DNA from: VXYL01 sp965243095
GTDB lineage: Bacteria > Pseudomonadota > Gammaproteobacteria > Pseudomonadales > Azotimanducaceae
DNA length: 64,000 bases
Assembly: GCA_965243095.1 (NCBI GenBank)
Contig: OZ251530.1
Span: 3,968,001 to 4,032,000, forward strand
Reading direction: 5' to 3'
A program made the position numbers and the translations under genes. Each line of letters begins with the position of its first letter. The first letter of the stretch is position 1. Positions 43,638 to 53,299 of this stretch are shown here, piece after piece. Under the pieces are notes generated by a model. The model worked only from the letters and a program-made list of their open reading frames with translations. It searched no databases and was not told the DNA's origin.

Positions 43638-44662
43638 GCCGCCGCCCCATTTACCGCCAATCATCGCCAGCGGATGCCACCGCCAACGGCGCGGCCGTCC
43701 GCGCCAACCCGGGCCCGCCGCTGGCCGAGCTCGGCTTCGACAACGCCTATCGTCGCTACCGCATGACGGCCGCGGAACAGCGGGACTCCGAGCGCCGGCT
43801 GGAGTTCTGGGATGGCGACACGGAAACCGCGCTGGAGGTCCGCGAGGGCCCCACCCCGTACCACGAGCGGCCCTCGCACCGCCTCGCCCAGCTCGTCGAG
43901 CGCATCGCCCTGGTGCGCGGCAAGCCCATCGCCTGCTTCGGCAACATGGACTTGGAGTTTCCGCCCAAAGGCGAGTGCCGCAAGCGCGTCCTGCAGGCGG
44001 ACCAGTCGCTGTACCTGCACCCGGAGCGCGCCAACCTGGTGGGGCCGTCGGCGATGGTGGTGGGCGAGAACCACTACCCGGACGTGGTGCTGGAGGTGGA
44101 CTACAGCACGGACGTGCGCCGCGCCAAGCTGCAGCTGTACGAGGCGTGGGGCTTCCCGGAGGTGTGGGTGGACGTGCCGGAGCGGTCGCCGTGGCGCCGG
44201 CCGCACGGCATCGTCATCCACCTGCGCGAGGATAACGCTTTCGCGCCGGCGCCGGCGAGCCGCGCCTTTCCGGGTTGGCGGGCGACGGAGATCCACACCG
44301 CGCTGAACGAGGACCGGCTTTCGGAGGGCACCGTGCGGGCGCTCGAACGGGTCGGCCGCATCCTTGGCGAGCGCGCCGGCACCGGGCCGGACGACGACCC
44401 GCTGATCCGCTCCCTGCGTCAGCAGACGCGGGAAGACGCCCAAGCGGCCGCCAGAGCGGCGGAGTTGCGCAGTCGCGCCGCGTTGGTGCGCCGCCAGCTG
44501 GAATCCCGCGGCGTGAAGGTGACGGCGAACTTTCCGCTCGACCAGCCCGACTTCGCCGACGCGGACGTTGAAGTATTGGCCGTCATCGCGCTGGAATGCA
44601 CCAGTCAAGCGGACTTCGCCGCTCGGCTCAGGCGGGCGGGAGGTGACGCCAAAACCGCGTGA
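43634..44662 (+). CDS. Uma2-family (DUF820) endonuclease-like protein, copy 2
   Basis: 342 aa, starting in an ATGA overlap with copy 1. Over 900 bases the two genes are nearly identical. Copy 2 has a unique insert in its C-terminal third (QTREDAQAAARAAELRS) and a short extra tail. Core motif NHYPDVVLEVDYSTDVRRAK is intact. The tandem, in-register duplication with perfect coupling suggests that both products are needed, perhaps as a heterodimer, or that the duplication is very young. Confidence 0.8.
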   Translation: MSRRPIYRQSSPADATANGAAVRANPGPPLAELGFDNAYRRYRMTAAEQRDSERRLEFWDGDTETALEVREGPTPYHERPSHRLAQLVERIALVRGKPIACFGNMDLEFPPKGECRKRVLQADQSLYLHPERANLVGPSAMVVGENHYPDVVLEVDYSTDVRRAKLQLYEAWGFPEVWVDVPERSPWRRPHGIVIHLREDNAFAPAPASRAFPGWRATEIHTALNEDRLSEGTVRALERVGRILGERAGTGPDDDPLIRSLRQQTREDAQAAARAAELRSRAALVRRQLESRGVKVTANFPLDQPDFADADVEVLAVIALECTSQADFAARLRRAGGDAKTA

Positions 44663-44691
44663 TCCTGATCCTCACGCTGCGTGGAGCTCGT

Positions 44692-46017
44692 TTAGTGGTC
44701 GTCGCCAACAGACAGCGCCGCCCGCACCGCCCGCACCACTTCGTTGTCCGACGACGAAACACGCCGCAGCTCGTGGAAGTGGGCAGCCAAGGATGGCAGG
44801 ACGGGGCGGCATGCGCCTTGGCTCACTTCAACATATCCGTGGGCGCGCAGTTCTCGGATCGCCTTGCTGGCAGCCTTCGCCTCCACAGGGTCTCCGAATT
44901 CGTCTGCGGCCATGATGGCGCGTTTGATGTCGCCAACCTTTGTCCAGCCATTGCGCTCCACGCCGAAGGCATACGCCAATGCCGTCATGTGGTTCGCCCA
45001 AGTGTGCAGCCGCGCATCGTAGTACTCGCGCTTATGCCCCCGGCATCGGTCGCGCAACTGGCTCGCAGGTGGTTCATCGCGAATCCCTTCGCGCAGCACT
45101 AACTCGGCCAGCGCAGCACAGCCGTTGGTCAAGTGATGCGGGAAGTCGCCGCTTTCGGCGAGGATCGCGTCAACCGCCGCGCCGATCCAGCTTGATTGCA
45201 GAGCCTCATCGAACTGCACGTCTGCAAACGCGGTTTCCACCGTGCCGGCGACGGCCTGCTTCGCCTCTTCGCTCGACAACGTGCCGATGGATCGCACATG
45301 TCCGGTCGCAAGCCGAGACAATCCAAGTTCGCGGAGCCGGGCAGTGGTGCTTTCCAGTCCGAAGCATGCGAGAAGCACCTGGGTGTTTCCGGTGATGCCG
45401 GCGTGCAGGGCCTCCAGATAGTCTCGCACTTGGATTGTGTCATGCAGGTTCTGGGCTTCGTCCACGAGCAGAACGATGGTGCTTTCACGTCGGTCAAAGC
45501 GAAAAGCGATGTAGTCCTCCAGCGCGATGGCTAGCGAGTTGGGCGATCTTGCCGACGGGCGGAAGTCGCTGATGTCCTTTCTCGTGAAAGCCGCGAACAA
45601 TGCGTTGCCGATCAGCGACGCCCCGCTCACCGCGTGATTCATCCTTCGCCGCCAATTGTTCGACGCGCCCAGTTCACGGAACCGCCTGTCGATCTCCTCG
45701 ACGATGGCCGCCGGGGGCGCGTTCATGGTCGCGGACTGCAACGGCACGGGAATCACCGGCCTCCCCGCGTCCGCGTTGGCGGCCAGCAAGCGGATCGCGT
45801 ACTCGTGCAACAGCGCGGTCTTGCCGGATCCGGGGACCCCCTGAACGACGACCGTATGACCGCTTTCGCCACGCTGCACCCCTTTCACCGCCTCGTTGAG
45901 CAACGCGAACTCGCGCTCGCGGCCGGCGAAGACCGTCGGAGATGCCCGGTCGCTCGAGTTGGCGAGGCGGCTGAGCGCGGCCCGTGCGGCTGCCGGCAAT
46001 TCCCGTGCTTCGATCAT
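44692..46017 (-). CDS. AAA+ ATPase (ORC/STAND-like), hypothetical
   Basis: 441 aa from the ATG at 46017. N-terminal FAGREREFALLNEAV is typical of ORC/CDC6- or STAND-type ATPases. Walker A VVVQGVPGSGKTALLHEY and Walker B IVLLVDEAQNLHDT are intact, and a sensor-1-like QVLLACFGLESTTARL follows. The C-terminus (about 330-440) resembles a winged helix (WTKVGDIKRAIM, AIRELRAHGYVEVS). It is convergent with the Uma2 pair across 30 bases. TniB/IstB-like or defence roles are possible; no transposase partner is seen. Confidence 0.75.
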   Translation of the reverse strand: MIEARELPAAARAALSRLANSSDRASPTVFAGREREFALLNEAVKGVQRGESGHTVVVQGVPGSGKTALLHEYAIRLLAANADAGRPVIPVPLQSATMNAPPAAIVEEIDRRFRELGASNNWRRRMNHAVSGASLIGNALFAAFTRKDISDFRPSARSPNSLAIALEDYIAFRFDRRESTIVLLVDEAQNLHDTIQVRDYLEALHAGITGNTQVLLACFGLESTTARLRELGLSRLATGHVRSIGTLSSEEAKQAVAGTVETAFADVQFDEALQSSWIGAAVDAILAESGDFPHHLTNGCAALAELVLREGIRDEPPASQLRDRCRGHKREYYDARLHTWANHMTALAYAFGVERNGWTKVGDIKRAIMAADEFGDPVEAKAASKAIRELRAHGYVEVSQGACRPVLPSLAAHFHELRRVSSSDNEVVRAVRAALSVGDDH

Positions 46018-46130
46018 GCATTTCAAGGTAGCACACCATCGCCCGGGGCGTCCTGATCGCACGCGCCGAACGGCGGCGTCTCAAGAACGGCGGCCTTTCG
46101 GTAATCCCTTATATCCGCGCCGCCTTTGCC

Positions 46131-46844
46131 GTGGTTGCATCCATTCCGTCTGCAATGGTGCTAGCGGCAGGAATGACACCAGACGACATTCCGCGATTGG
46201 CCGCTGCGGGGTTCGCTGCCGCCGCGGTGGTGTTGTGCGGCGCGGGCTACGCGATTTTGCTCGCGCCGGGCCGTGTGCGCCGGAAGCCGGTTCTGTGCCG
46301 CGCCGCGTTGGCGGCGTATGCCGGCGTGGTGGTGGCGGCGGTGGCTCTCGCGTGGGCGTTGCGCCTGGACGGCTTCTGGCTCGCTTTGGTGGCATTGCTG
46401 CTGATCGGCTACTTCGTCGCGCCGCGAGCGGTGTGGCGGCTGTCCCTGGCGACGCATGCTTTGACGACCGAGCGCGGTTACCAAGTGCCCGTGATCGGCG
46501 ACGAGGCGCCGCTGTTCGGGCGCAAGCTCTCCGATGCCGAAGCCGAGCGGCTGGTGGGTCTCGGCAAGCTGACGGCGCAGGCGAAGAACTGCATGCACAT
46601 CAACGCCATGATCGTGTGGATGCTGTGCGGCTTCTCCAACGCCGTTTGGTGTGTGCGTGCGGACGCCCGGAAGCGAACGCACGATGTCGTGGTTCGCGTA
46701 CTCACTGAACTGCTGCCAGGCCACGAGCTCCGCGAATGTCTCGCGCCCTACACCAAGGCTACGCAAACCGCCTTATACGGCGATAAAGCACAGAAACTAG
46801 GCGAAGTGGACCTCTACTTTACTCCGAGGACCGGTGTTGCCTGA
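46131..46844 (+). CDS. Hypothetical membrane protein
   Basis: Up to 237 aa; the start is uncertain (GTG 46131 or the ATG at 46155). Three membrane segments lie in the first 105 residues (AAAGFAAAAVVLCGAGYAIL, ALAAYAGVVVAAVALAWAL, FWLALVALLLIGYFVAP). A soluble C-terminal domain of about 120 residues reads FGRKLSDAEAERLVGLGKL, KNCMHINAMIVWMLCGF and VRVLTELLPGHELRECLAPY. No family recognised. It stands alone between a divergent ATPase and a pseudogene. Confidence 0.55.
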   Translation: MVASIPSAMVLAAGMTPDDIPRLAAAGFAAAAVVLCGAGYAILLAPGRVRRKPVLCRAALAAYAGVVVAAVALAWALRLDGFWLALVALLLIGYFVAPRAVWRLSLATHALTTERGYQVPVIGDEAPLFGRKLSDAEAERLVGLGKLTAQAKNCMHINAMIVWMLCGFSNAVWCVRADARKRTHDVVVRVLTELLPGHELRECLAPYTKATQTALYGDKAQKLGEVDLYFTPRTGVA

Positions 46845-46929
46845 GAAGACGCGGCTTCGCCGTAGGTCTGTTTCATGCCGTATTCGCTCGACTCCCGACT
46901 GGCCGACTAACTGACGATCTCGGCGGAGT

Positions 46930-47521
46930 CGATTAGTTTCAGCTGCTTGCCGGGCGCGAAGGATTGTCGCGCAAATACACAGCCAAACTGCTCAACCGGC
47001 TCGACCTTCGGGACGATACACTTGACGGCCAGCTAGCCCAAGCACTCCACAAGCCGAGTGAGGATCGGCCGCTTGGAATCCCAGAAGATCATCGACGACC
47101 ACAATTCCGTCGCGGCGGGCGAAGAGACCATTTCATGCAACGTGTCGCACTCCTCCTCGGACGCCGAAGCGGGAATCCGGCGCGACTGCATCGAGCGCAG
47201 AGTAGACCTCGCAGTGGCGATGCTGTAGATGGCGGCCGCCTTGACGGGCGCGTTCAGGGACCAAAGCGTGCGCCAATGCCTTTCGCGCCACGCTTGTCTT
47301 GCACAGCACGGCGATCGCGCCGGTGCGGTTCGCAAGCCAGCGGATGTTTCTCGGATCATCCACTCGGAGATGTCGAAGTTCGCGCCGCCGGTGACCGCCT
47401 CGATGCCGAGGCCAACGTGGACGGTCTGCGCGGCGGGCAGGTTGGCTCCTCCGACTGCGCCCAACGCGGCGTTGGTCACCCAAAGTGGATTGCCGAGCAC
47501 GAACACCGGGGCGAGCATGCC
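46930..47521 (-). pseudogene. Decayed N6-adenine DNA methyltransferase (Eco57I-like)
   Basis: The reverse strand encodes pieces of a type IIG/Eco57I-like methyltransferase in two frames. One has the catalytic motif region VLGNPLWVTNAALGAVGGAN (NPPW changed to NPLW) and VTGGANFDISEWMI. The next frame has WLANRTGAIAVLCKTSVARK. The first frame then resumes (VKAAAIYSIATAR) and ends at 47033. At least two frameshifts and the altered NPPW show that it is inactive. Upstream and downstream parts are missing. Remnant of a restriction-modification or defence locus. Confidence 0.7.
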
Positions 47522-47560
47522 GGAAGGCGCCTTCGTTGCCGAGATTCGTCAGCCGCGTCC

Positions 47561-48451
47561 CTAATCAACCCCACCGGGCGTTAGTGACTCCGCCAGCGCT
47601 TGGATGTCCTTTGGCCGTATGCCGCAGCAACCGCCGACGATGGTTGCCCCCAAGGCCACACAGCGCTGGATGGATAGCACATAGGCGGTGGTGGGCAGGT
47701 CTTGGCGCCGGCCGGTGACCAAGGTGTTGTCGAGCGTCCAGCTCTCGGGTACGCGGTTGAGGCGGTTCGGGTAGCAGCCGATGGGCTTGCGGGTGAGGCT
47801 GCGCAGCTCGGCAAGGCCGGCTTCGATGGCTTCCGGGTGGGTGCAGTTGAACAGGAAGCCGGCGATGTTCAAGTCCGCGAGCTCGGTTAGCGCCGCGGCG
47901 ATGGTTTCGCCGCTGCGCAAGCCGTTGCCGGGGGTTTCGTCGAGCGTCCAGGAAACGTACACGGGTTTGCCGCCGCCACACGCCAAGGCGGCGTGGGCGG
48001 CGGTGTGTGCTTCCGCGGCCGTGGACATGGTCTCGCACAGAAACGAATCCACCTTGGCGGCCATCGCTGCGGTCATGGCTTCGTAGATCGGCTGCGCTTC
48101 CGCGGGCGGCGGCACCAGGTCGGGGCGGTAGCTTTCCTCCAGCGGCGGCAAGGCGCCGGCCACGCGCACTGGGCGGTCGCTCGCATCGGCAGCTTCGCGC
48201 GCGAGTTGCGCGGCCGAGGCGGTGAGTTCGAGGTAGCGCTCGGCCATGCCGACTTTGCCGAGGTAGCTCGGCACGGTGGAATAGGTGTTGGTGGTGATGA
48301 CGTCGGCGCCGGCGTCGATGTATTCGCAGTGAATGTCCGTCACCAGTTGCGGACATTCGATGAGCGCGGTGGCGGACCACAGGCCGTGTTTGGCGTTCGG
48401 CAAGCGATCTTGGATTTCGCCACCCATGCCGCCGTCGAGTATCGTGATCAT
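47561..48451 (-). CDS. Homocysteine S-methyltransferase family protein
   Basis: 296 aa from the ATG at 48451 with GGGGAA upstream. The barrel has TILDGGMGGEIQDR, the methyl-acceptor zinc Cys in FLFNCTHPEAIE, and the Cys pair GGCCGIRP near the C-terminus. It moves a methyl group, from S-methylmethionine, AdoMet or betaine-like donors, to homocysteine to form methionine. It lacks the MetH cobalamin domains, so it is the short MmuM-type form. Carbonic anhydrase lies 28 bases upstream on the same strand. Confidence 0.92.
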   Translation of the reverse strand: MITILDGGMGGEIQDRLPNAKHGLWSATALIECPQLVTDIHCEYIDAGADVITTNTYSTVPSYLGKVGMAERYLELTASAAQLAREAADASDRPVRVAGALPPLEESYRPDLVPPPAEAQPIYEAMTAAMAAKVDSFLCETMSTAAEAHTAAHAALACGGGKPVYVSWTLDETPGNGLRSGETIAAALTELADLNIAGFLFNCTHPEAIEAGLAELRSLTRKPIGCYPNRLNRVPESWTLDNTLVTGRRQDLPTTAYVLSIQRCVALGATIVGGCCGIRPKDIQALAESLTPGGVD

Positions 48452-48479
48452 CGAAGTTCCCCGTGGCGGCTTTGGGTTG

Positions 48480-48989
48480 CTAATCCCGCGCCACTTCGCT
48501 GAGGCGTCGGGTCTGCACATCGTAAACGAAACCGCGAATCCGGTCCTTGGCGAGCAGGTAGGGGCTCGCCTCGATGCGGCGGATGGATTGGCGCACATCG
48601 GCCTCGATGTCGACAAACGCCTCCATGGCGAACGGCGGGCGCAGGCCGGTGTCCGCCTCGATGCTCGCTTTGAGTTCGTCGTCGGAGAAGGTGACCATGC
48701 CGCAGTCGGTGTGATGCATCACCACGATTTCGCGGGTGCCGAGCAGCCGCTGCGAGATGACGAGGGAGCGGATCACGTCGTCCGTCACCACGCCGCCGGC
48801 GTTGCGGATCACGTGCGCGTCGCCTTCCTCGATGCCGAGGACGCGCACGGGGTCGACGCGGGCGTCCATGCAGGTGACCACGGCGGCGCGCCGGCCCGGC
48901 GGGGCGGGCAGTGGCTCGGTCGCGGGCGTGCTGTCGGCGTGGCGGGCATTGTTCGCGAGGCATCGATCCGCGAAGCTCGGCGGGGCCAT
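48480..48989 (-). CDS. Beta-carbonic anhydrase
   Basis: 169 aa from the ATG at 48989. Zinc ligands and the catalytic dyad are visible: the first Cys and Asp/Arg pair in VVTCMDARVDPVRV, and His plus second Cys in VMHHTDCGM. VIRNAGGVVTDDVIRSLVIS is the usual core helix/strand. It interconverts CO2 and bicarbonate, supplying bicarbonate for acetyl-CoA carboxylase or pyruvate carboxylation. It is co-oriented with the homocysteine methyltransferase and divergent from the TonB receptor (110 bases between). Confidence 0.93.
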   Translation of the reverse strand: MAPPSFADRCLANNARHADSTPATEPLPAPPGRRAAVVTCMDARVDPVRVLGIEEGDAHVIRNAGGVVTDDVIRSLVISQRLLGTREIVVMHHTDCGMVTFSDDELKASIEADTGLRPPFAMEAFVDIEADVRQSIRRIEASPYLLAKDRIRGFVYDVQTRRLSEVARD

Positions 48990-49098
48990 CGGCGCGTATT
49001 CCTTCGGCTGCGGAACCAAGCGGATTGTACCGCGTGGTTGCGCGTCGGGGCATCGTTGGGTAGGTTGCGCCGCAAATTCGCAGCCCCGGAGGAACCCC

Positions 49099-51300
49099 TT
49101 GCGCTGGATTCCTACTACCGCCTTCACCGCCTCGTTCGCTTGCGCCGCAGTCGTCGTTTGGCCGGCCAATAGCGCCGTCGCGGCGGAAGAGCCCGCCGCC
49201 GAGGCCATTGAGGAGGTCGTCGTCACCGCGCGACGCCGTGAAGAAGCGCTGACGGACATCCCGGTGGCCATCACGGTCTTGGACGAGGCGGCCATTCGCG
49301 CCCGCGGCCTCACCGAGCTCAACCAAGTCGACAAGTTCGCCCCCAACATCGTGCAGACCCATTTCGGCCAAGGCAACACCGGCCACGCCGGGGTGTTCAT
49401 GCGCGGCACCGGCATGCAGGATCACATCATCACGACCGACCCGGCCGTGGGCATCTATCTGGACGGCGTGTACTTGGGCCGCAACATGGGCGCCAACATG
49501 GATCTCATGAACATCGAGCGCGTGGAGGTGGTGCGCGGCCCGCAGGGCAGTCTGCACGGGCGCAACACCCTCGGCGGGGCGCTCAACATCGTCACCCGCG
49601 CGCCGCGCGGCGAAGACGCCGGCCGCATCGACGTGAAGGTGGGCAGTCTAGGCCGGCGCAACGCCAACTTCCTGGCGGACGTCGCCTTGCGCGACACCTT
49701 GGCGGTGGCGGTGACCGGCGGCGTGAAATCCCGCGATGGCGTCGGCAAAGCCCTTGGCATCGCCAACCCAGAGGCCGAGATCGGCGAGATCTTCCAAGGT
49801 TTCGGGCGCGCCGCGCTGCTCTGGGAACCAGTGCCGAATTGGCGTCTGCTCGCCACGGCGGACATCTCGCGCTCCGATCAGGGCGTAACGCCCCACGCGG
49901 TGGACGTCTTCAACCCCGACAACGGTTTCGGCTTGCGCCAAAGCGATCAGCCCAGCAACCCGGACGATACGCACTCGCTGAACAACGAGCTGATGTCCAC
50001 CGAGGACGAAACCAGCGGCTATTCGCTGACGCTGGATTGGGACGCGGCGGAGGCGCTCAGCGTCCGCGCCATCGTCAGCCGGCGCAGCATGTGGTTCGAG
50101 GGCGGCTTGGACAACGAGAAGGTGCCGGCGACGCTGATCGAGTTCCCGGAACGCGGCGAGGCGGAGCAGACCACCGTGGAAGCGCAGCTCAGCGGCGACG
50201 CCGGCTGGGGCGACTGGGTGGCCGGCGTGTACGCCTTCAACGAGGACGGGTTCAACCGCAGCCCGTTCGTGTTCCGCCCCAACGGCTTGGCGGACGGCCG
50301 GCCGGCGGTGATCGCCGCATCCGACTTCGACGGGCTGCTGCACTTGCGCCAGGAGACCCGCAGCCGCGCCGTGTTCGCCCACGCGAACATGAACTTGGGC
50401 GCCCGCTGGAGCTTGGGTTTGGGCGCCCGCCAGACGCGCGATGCGAAGGTGGGATTCGGTTTTCTGCACTACTTCCCCGCGCCGGTGCGGCGCAGCGACG
50501 AGTGGCGGGCGCTGACCGGCGATGTCGCATTGGTGTACCACTTGGCGGAGGGCGCCACGGCCTTCGTCAGCTACGCGCGCGGCTTTCAGGCCGGCGGCTA
50601 CCCGCCGCGGCCGTTTGGCGGGCCGGACACGTTCGTGGCCTTCGACCACACCGTGGCGGACTCCTTCGAGCTGGGCGTGAAGGCGGCGTTCGGGCGCGTA
50701 CGCTCGCTGCGGGCGGCGCTGTTCCATGTGGCCTACGACGACCTGGCGGTGCAGGTGAACGAGTTGGTCGGCCAAGGGTTTCTCACGCTGACGCAGAACG
50801 CCGCCGAATCCCGCGCCACCGGATTCGAGATTGAGGGCGTCTGGGACGTGGCGGACGGGCTCAGCGTGGAGTTCGCCCTTGGCTATCTGGACATCGAGAT
50901 CGCCAAGGTGGACGAACGGGTGCAGGGCATCGCCGTGGGCGACTCGCCGGCGCTGACGCCGAAGTACACGTTCTCACTGTCGCCGCGCAAGACCTGGTGG
51001 CTGGACGGTGGCGGCAGCGTCACCGCGCGGATCGACCACTACCGGCGCGGGCGCATGTTCGGCCAACCGATCAACTCCCCGCTCAACCGCATCGACGCGC
51101 TGGCGCTCACCAGCGCGAGCATCGGCTACACCAGCGCCGACGGGGATTGGGACATCTCTTGCTACGGCCACAACCTGACGGACGAAACGTATCCGCTCGC
51201 CAAGTTGGATTTGGACCCGACGGTGCTGACCATCAACAGCAACGACCGCCGCGAATACGGCGTGCGTTTCGGCAAGCGGTTTGGCGCGGTAGCGAAGTGA
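49099..51300 (+). CDS. TonB-dependent outer-membrane receptor
   Basis: 733 aa from TTG at 49099, preceded by GGAGG six bases away. A signal peptide is followed by a TonB-box-like EEVVVTARRREEALTDIPVA and the plug domain (about 50-170, with VEVVRGPQGSLHGRNTLGGA). A 22-strand barrel closes with GVRFGKRF. Receptors of this size import siderophores, vitamin B12, oligosaccharides or nickel. No TonB/ExbBD or ABC genes adjoin. The adjacent carbonic anhydrase gives no ligand hint. Confidence 0.93.
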   Translation: MRWIPTTAFTASFACAAVVVWPANSAVAAEEPAAEAIEEVVVTARRREEALTDIPVAITVLDEAAIRARGLTELNQVDKFAPNIVQTHFGQGNTGHAGVFMRGTGMQDHIITTDPAVGIYLDGVYLGRNMGANMDLMNIERVEVVRGPQGSLHGRNTLGGALNIVTRAPRGEDAGRIDVKVGSLGRRNANFLADVALRDTLAVAVTGGVKSRDGVGKALGIANPEAEIGEIFQGFGRAALLWEPVPNWRLLATADISRSDQGVTPHAVDVFNPDNGFGLRQSDQPSNPDDTHSLNNELMSTEDETSGYSLTLDWDAAEALSVRAIVSRRSMWFEGGLDNEKVPATLIEFPERGEAEQTTVEAQLSGDAGWGDWVAGVYAFNEDGFNRSPFVFRPNGLADGRPAVIAASDFDGLLHLRQETRSRAVFAHANMNLGARWSLGLGARQTRDAKVGFGFLHYFPAPVRRSDEWRALTGDVALVYHLAEGATAFVSYARGFQAGGYPPRPFGGPDTFVAFDHTVADSFELGVKAAFGRVRSLRAALFHVAYDDLAVQVNELVGQGFLTLTQNAAESRATGFEIEGVWDVADGLSVEFALGYLDIEIAKVDERVQGIAVGDSPALTPKYTFSLSPRKTWWLDGGGSVTARIDHYRRGRMFGQPINSPLNRIDALALTSASIGYTSADGDWDISCYGHNLTDETYPLAKLDLDPTVLTINSNDRREYGVRFGKRFGAVAK

Positions 51301-51847
51301 CCGGGAACGCCGACGAGACAACGATTTGAGGGAGGGGAGGGTCGTCATCTCGCCGGCGTTGCACCGGGAGACAACGGCGCAACGACTATCCGAGCGTTCG
51401 GAGGCAGTGCTCCGCATCCGCGAGCCGGACGGGATCGGGCTGGTCGCCAACCCTCCGCCGCGGCGCGGAAACGCCGGCCTCGCAAGGGAGGCTATGTCGT
51501 GCGCTCATCTGCATGAAAATGTGCTGTCTCAAACACAGGGGGCGCACCATACGCACACTCCGAGTCAAGCGCAAGCATTTTTTTCTTTCTTCGGGGCTTC
51601 GCCCCGGGCCCCTTGGGATGGCGGCGTGCTTGTCGCGGCTCATTGGGCCTTGAAGCGCGTGTTGCCAGATGCGATGCCCATGTCGGCGGGTTCGAGGGTT
51701 GAACCCCAATCCCGAACGAATATGTCGTCTTCTTCGGGGCTTCGCGGGGGCGGGGGGGGGGCCTGGGGTGGCGGCGTGCTTGTAGCGGCTCATGGGCTTC
51801 GCGGCGAAGCGCCCTGTTATGCTTGGCGTTCCAGTCGGGCTGTCGCC
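51301..51847. other. 547-bp intergenic region with direct repeats and a G10 tract
   Basis: No gene is convincing here, although an open frame runs through it into pyk. Two copies of a block starting TTCGGGGCTTCGC and containing GGCGGCGTGCTTG...GCGGCTCA lie at about 51591-51645 and 51731-51793. The second contains ten G in a row (51752-51761). A UUCG-type hairpin CGGGGCTTCGCCCCG lies near 51594, preceded by a T-run on the top strand. It is not a canonical terminator for either flanking gene. Confidence 0.6.
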
Positions 51848-53263
51848 ATGCGCCGCAAAACCAAGATCATCTGCACCATCGGGCCGGCCACCAACAGCTA
51901 TTCGATGATCGAGCGGCTGTACGACGCCGGCATGGCCGTTGTGCGCGTCAACATGTCCCACGCCAGCCATGCGCAAGCCGCCGAAACCATCCATTGGGTC
52001 AAGACGTTGAACCGCAAGGTGAAGTACCCGATGCCGGTCATGCTGGACACGCAAGGCCCGGAGATCCGCACCGGCGACGTTGAAGAGCCCATGCGGTTGA
52101 CCGAGGGGCAGACGGTGTTCTTGGACGTGGAGGGGCAAGGCGCAAGCGACGCCCCCTCCATCGTCGTCAACTATCCGGAGCTGCCGGATGCGGTCGGCGT
52201 TGGCGACCGGGTGCAGTTGGACAACGGCTTGATGAATGTGGACGTGGTGGCGCGGCGCGGGCGGCGCCTCGAATGTCGCGTGGCGGATGGCGGCGAACTC
52301 GGCAGCCGCAAGCATGTGAATCTGCCCGGCGTCGAGGTGAATCTGCCGGCGGTGACCAGCAAGGATCGCGCGGACATCGCCTTCGGCCTGGAGCACGAGA
52401 TCGACTTCGTGGCGCTCTCCTTCGTCCGTTCGGCGGCCGATGTGGAAACGCTGCGCGGGCTGCTTGGCCCCAAAGGAACGCGCGCCGTCAAGATCATTGC
52501 GAAGATCGAGAACCAAGAGGGCGTGCGCAACGCCGAGGCCATCGCCCGCGCCGCCGACGGCGTGATGGTGGCGCGCGGCGATCTGGGCATCGAAACCGAC
52601 ATCGCGGCGCTGCCGATCGTCCAGCGCCGCCTGATGGAAACCTGCGCCCGCCTCGGCAAGCGCTGCGTGGTCGCCACGCACCTGCTGGAATCCATGATCG
52701 AGAACCCGTCGCCCACGCGCGCCGAAGTCACCGACGTGGCCAACGCGGTGTACGAGGGCGCCGACGCCATGATGCTCTCCGGCGAGACCAGCGTCGGCGC
52801 CTATCCGGTGCGCTGCGTGCGCCAACTCGCCGCCATCGCCGAAGCCAGCGAGCGGCAGCGCGGCTTCGCTTTGCACGAGGCGCTGGCCATCGACACGGAC
52901 AAGCAGCACCTCGCCACCGCCGCGGCGCGCTTGGCCGAGGCGCTTGGTGCCGCCGGCATCGTCGTCATCACCCGCCGCGGCGTCACGGCGGATTCGGTCA
53001 CCAGCTGCCATCCGCCGCGGGTGCCGATCTTCGCCTTCACCAACACCAGCCAAACCCGCCGCCGCCTGATGCTGAACCGCGGCGTCTTCCCCCACCGCAC
53101 GGCCTTCAGCAACGACCCGGAGAAAACCATCCAAACCGCGCTGAAGGCGCTGCGCGAACGCGAAGGACTTGCGGCCGCGCAGAAGGTCGTGGTGATTTCG
53201 GACATGTTCGCCGAGAAGAGCGTGGAGGCCATCCAGCTACGCGCCGTGGGCGAGGCCGATTGA
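51848..53263 (+). CDS. pyk: Pyruvate kinase
   Basis: 471 aa from ATG 51848 (MRRKTKIICTIGPATNSY). Catalytic features: RVNMSHASHAQA, TQGPEIRTGD, IIAKIENQEGVRNAEA with the active Lys/Glu, the MVARGDLGIETD metal site, and TDVANAVYEGADAMMLSGET. The C-terminal allosteric domain is present. It converts phosphoenolpyruvate and ADP to pyruvate and ATP. The active-site loop reads NMSH where many enzymes have NFSHG. Followed by a glycosyltransferase 36 bases later. Confidence 0.96.
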   Translation: MRRKTKIICTIGPATNSYSMIERLYDAGMAVVRVNMSHASHAQAAETIHWVKTLNRKVKYPMPVMLDTQGPEIRTGDVEEPMRLTEGQTVFLDVEGQGASDAPSIVVNYPELPDAVGVGDRVQLDNGLMNVDVVARRGRRLECRVADGGELGSRKHVNLPGVEVNLPAVTSKDRADIAFGLEHEIDFVALSFVRSAADVETLRGLLGPKGTRAVKIIAKIENQEGVRNAEAIARAADGVMVARGDLGIETDIAALPIVQRRLMETCARLGKRCVVATHLLESMIENPSPTRAEVTDVANAVYEGADAMMLSGETSVGAYPVRCVRQLAAIAEASERQRGFALHEALAIDTDKQHLATAAARLAEALGAAGIVVITRRGVTADSVTSCHPPRVPIFAFTNTSQTRRRLMLNRGVFPHRTAFSNDPEKTIQTALKALREREGLAAAQKVVVISDMFAEKSVEAIQLRAVGEAD

Positions 53264-53299
53264 GCTACCCTGCCGCCCTATGCCACATGCGAAACGCCG

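Noticed and set aside
51590..51612. Terminator hairpin CGGGGCTTCGCCCCG
   Set aside because: The T-run lies before the hairpin on the top strand and would be A on the reverse transcript, so it fits neither direction.
51326..53263. A 645-aa pyruvate kinase with a long N-terminus
   Set aside because: The upstream part is low-complexity repeat DNA; the family start is the ATG at 51848.
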